From NCBI GenBank assembly GCA_947306025.1, contig CAMZFJ010000011.1, positions 1 through 16,497 of the forward strand: a DNA stretch of 16,497 nucleotides. Direction: 5' to 3'. Origin of the DNA: an uncultured Fibrobacter sp. GTDB taxonomy: Bacteria > Fibrobacterota > Fibrobacteria > Fibrobacterales > Fibrobacteraceae. Made by a program: the position numbers and the translations under genes. The notes under the pieces were generated by a model. That model did no database searches. It was not told the DNA's origin and saw only the letters and a list, made by a program, of their open reading frames with translations. This document shows positions 14,113 to 16,497 of the stretch, in pieces (within the stretch, counting starts at the first letter, position 1; each line of letters opens with the position of its first letter).

Positions 14113-16497
14113 CTAATGCAGCACACCAGCGCCACTGAGGATGCTGCGGCCACCGCAAGGCGTGACTTCGATATGCGTAGAAAGTTCGCTCTTGACCAAA
14201 TCTACATGCGTAATCACGCCGAGAAGCTTACCTTTTTCCTGTTGCATTTTCTGGAGCACAATGACCGTTTCCTGAAGCATCTTGGAATCGAGCGTTCCAA
14301 AGCCTTCGTCAAGGAACATCGAATCGATGCGCACGTTGCGACTGGCGAGAGTCGAAATTCCAAGCGCAAGCGAGAGGCTCACGAGGAATCCTTCGCCACC
14401 CGAAATATTGTCAATCGGGCGCACGGCATCGCTGTTGTCATGATCGACAAGCTGGATGTTGAGCGTACTCGGCGCCGTTACCATTTCATACCGCGGGAAC
14501 ATATCGCGCAAATAGCCGTTCGCAATTTTTAACAAATTACGCAACGTAATCGTCTGGATGAATCGAACGAACACATCGCCATTACCCGTGTCAAGTCTGT
14601 TGCCATTAAACCAGCGTTGCATTTGCTCCCAATCAGCGCGCTTCGACTTGAGTTTTAAAAGTTCCGCCTGCATGTCGTTGAACTTTTGGCGGAGCAAATC
14701 ATCACTCTTTTTCTGTTCTGTCCATGTCGCGAGATTTACAGTGCATTCGTTCAATTTCGCTTTTGCGGTGTCGCGATTTTGCTTTGCCGTTTCTTCGGAT
14801 TCTTCGAAATTCCGCTTCTCTAGATGTTTCGCCAACTGGTCATTAAAATTCTTGACCGAAGTCTGCGCGGTTGTCAAATTGTCGTCTACGTTCTTTTGCA
14901 ATTGCTGGAGCGATTTTCGTTCCGCTTCGGGAAGTTTTGCAGCGGCAAATTCCTGCTCATCCGCAAAGCCTTTCATCGAAATATTTTCCAAGAAATTCGC
15001 CTGCGATTGCGCAAGCTTCGGCTCGGCCTCGGCTATATGGCGGTCAAGTTCCGCAATGGAATTGTCAAGAGCCATTTTCGTTTCGCGCATTTGCTGTTCT
15101 TTGCGAAGCGATTCGTTTGCCCAACTTTCCGCAGACTCGCGTAATGTCCGCGCCTTATTGCGTTCCACTTCTACAGACTTTTCACCAAAAATTTCTTTGC
15201 GCTTTGTATCGAGCGCATCCAGATTTTGCTGGATTTCATTTTGCTTGGCAGCCGCTTCGTCCAACCGCATTTTTACCTGCGCAAGATTTTCTTGATGCTG
15301 AACTTTAGCGGAGCGGTCCATGTTCAATTCATTCTCGACCTTGAGCTTTTTCTCCTGCGCTTTTTTCCACCAGGAATTTTTCTTTTCTAGTTCGGCAAGC
15401 AGCGCATCAACATCTTCCATGCGGATGTTCGAGAACCATTCTGCAAGAGCCGTTTCAATTTTCTGAGAAACTTTTTGCAATTTAGATTGGGATTTTTTTA
15501 GCGATTCTTCGGCGGCATTTGCTTCACCCACAAGGCTTGCACGATTTACCGCAGCGTGATTGACTTCGTTCTGCAAAGCATCGGCTTTTTCTTTTTTCTG
15601 CAAGTAGGCGTTCTTCAATTCAGAAAGTTTTTGCAAAATTGCGCGCGCCGTTTCAAGCGTTGCAGAGATTTTCCAAGGTTCGAGTTTTGCATTCAGCTGT
15701 TCTAGCGCACTCGATTCCGCATCTGATTCTTCTTTTTGCTTTTGCGCATTTTCACTGAGCACTTCTTCAAAATGCTTCTGTTGCGTTGTAAAGCTATCCA
15801 ATGAACGTTGGAGTTGCTCCATCTCGCTATTGATTTTGCGCAATTTATCTGCAAAATCATTAAGGCTATTTGTGCCATTTTCAATCTTTACGGATTCCTC
15901 GCAAGAGAGGTGCTCGCGAGAACCACAGACAGGGCAAGGTTCATTAGGCTTCAAGTTACGGCGCAATTCCGCGACAACAACAGGAATATCTTCTTGAATA
16001 ATCGTTTCTTTATTTTTTTGCAAAGCGGTTAGTTTTTCAAGAATTTGCAAACATTCGACCTTCACATTTTCGAGTTGCTTTTGCTTTGCAGCGATTTCAA
16101 TTTGCAAGCGCACCAATTCTTTATGATGACGTTCCGCATCATTTGCCAAGCCATTCATTTCAGGAAGAACATTTACAAGTTCCGCATCCGCTTGATGTTC
16201 CGTCAAATATTCCTGCAACGATCGCAAATCCAACTTTTGTTTTTCAAAGTCCGCATCAAAATCCTGCAAAGCTTTTTTCAGAACTTCTAGTTTTTGCACT
16301 TCGACAGAAACATTTTCGCTTTCATTTTTCCATTCTGCGATCTGCGATTTCAAAAGCGAAAGTTGACCATCAATCGATTCGTCTTTCTGATTTTCGGCAA
16401 TGTACTTTTCCACTTTTTCCAAAGCCATTTCATTATCAGAAAGCCGCTTGTCCGTGTCGCTAATTTTCTTTTGCGTTTCTTCGGCTTCGCCCGCTAT
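14113..16497 (-). CDS. sbcC: SbcC-like exonuclease subunit, partial (N-terminus beyond right edge)
   Basis: SbcC is the Rad50-like ATPase that works with the SbcD nuclease to process DNA ends and hairpins. The visible 794 codons stay open to the right edge, 23 codons beyond the first in-window ATG at 16428, so the N-terminal Walker A half is outside. The visible part has long Glu/Lys/Gln-rich coiled coils on both sides of a zinc hook, CPVC (codons about 15936-15925), in the context EPCPVCGSREH. The C-terminal ATPase lobe carries the ABC signature SGGEGFLVSLSLALGIS and Walker B DSMFLDEGFGTLD, then the H-loop region LGVITH. All expected motifs for this half are intact. sbcD is not visible; it would be expected upstream, beyond the edge. 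Confidence 0.93.
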   Translation of the reverse strand: MAGEAEETQKKISDTDKRLSDNEMALEKVEKYIAENQKDESIDGQLSLLKSQIAEWKNESENVSVEVQKLEVLKKALQDFDADFEKQKLDLRSLQEYLTEHQADAELVNVLPEMNGLANDAERHHKELVRLQIEIAAKQKQLENVKVECLQILEKLTALQKNKETIIQEDIPVVVAELRRNLKPNEPCPVCGSREHLSCEESVKIENGTNSLNDFADKLRKINSEMEQLQRSLDSFTTQQKHFEEVLSENAQKQKEESDAESSALEQLNAKLEPWKISATLETARAILQKLSELKNAYLQKKEKADALQNEVNHAAVNRASLVGEANAAEESLKKSQSKLQKVSQKIETALAEWFSNIRMEDVDALLAELEKKNSWWKKAQEKKLKVENELNMDRSAKVQHQENLAQVKMRLDEAAAKQNEIQQNLDALDTKRKEIFGEKSVEVERNKARTLRESAESWANESLRKEQQMRETKMALDNSIAELDRHIAEAEPKLAQSQANFLENISMKGFADEQEFAAAKLPEAERKSLQQLQKNVDDNLTTAQTSVKNFNDQLAKHLEKRNFEESEETAKQNRDTAKAKLNECTVNLATWTEQKKSDDLLRQKFNDMQAELLKLKSKRADWEQMQRWFNGNRLDTGNGDVFVRFIQTITLRNLLKIANGYLRDMFPRYEMVTAPSTLNIQLVDHDNSDAVRPIDNISGGEGFLVSLSLALGISTLASRNVRIDSMFLDEGFGTLDSKMLQETVIVLQKMQQEKGKLLGVITHVDLVKSELSTHIEVTPCGGRSILSGAGVLH

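Noticed and set aside
14103..14119. GCTGC...GCAGC pairing over the sbcC stop codon as a terminator
   Set aside because: The stem is short, overlaps the coding end, and has no T-run after it on the minus strand.
14558..15295. Long plus-strand open frame opposite sbcC
   Set aside because: It is the shadow of the Glu/Lys-rich coiled coil on the other strand, giving Ser/Phe/Arg-rich sequence without domain features.

Overview
The window looks like chromosomal DNA of a Fibrobacter-type bacterium (phylum Fibrobacterota). Evidence: a secreted protease has a long poly-serine linker and a C-terminal sorting-like domain, as is typical of Fibrobacter exported proteins. The envelope is Gram-negative (Pal/OmpA lipoprotein, MlaE/MlaF lipid-transport pair, lipobox lipoproteins). 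Small palindromic repeats sit in the gaps between genes, and AT-rich TATATT/TATAAT boxes recur upstream of genes. The genus is inferred from these signs, not from a database match. No rRNA, tRNA, CRISPR array, transposase or phage gene was seen, and no gene-free stretch exceeds 300 bases.

Left part (1-2968, minus strand): an unrecognised lipoprotein that runs off the left edge, and upstream of it a secreted M6-type zinc metalloprotease. Both appear to have their own TATATT box. A gap of about 240 bp then holds three palindromic repeats and two divergent putative promoters. Next comes the plus-strand pair hisE-hisG (3211-4307), two early steps of histidine synthesis.

Middle (4308-9393, plus strand): a repeat-like spacer of about 180 bp is followed by a tight gene series: a short EAL-HDOD signalling protein, recR (recombination repair), engB/ysxC (ribosome-assembly GTPase), an MlaE-type permease and an MlaF-type ATPase. 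These overlap or nearly touch. pyrC (dihydroorotase) follows after 45 bp and ends at a strong intrinsic terminator. An OmpA/Pal-like lipoprotein (9556-10170) stands alone between two terminators.

Right part (10314-16497, minus strand): a strong sigma70-like promoter (TTGTCA, 17 bp, TATAAT) drives a two-gene unit. The first gene encodes a two-helix membrane protein with two Rossmann (TrkA-N/RCK-like) domains and a C-terminal RyR-like domain. The second, 2 bp downstream, encodes a membrane-anchored TPR protein of unknown function. This pair is the best candidate here for an undescribed system. Upstream of it lies the C-terminal part of sbcC (zinc hook, coiled coils, ABC signature and Walker B), cut by the right edge.

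Most genes are housekeeping genes. The parts worth a second look are the RyR/Rossmann-TPR pair, the truncated EAL-HDOD protein, the Mla pair without an MCE partner, the protease tail, and the repeats between genes.
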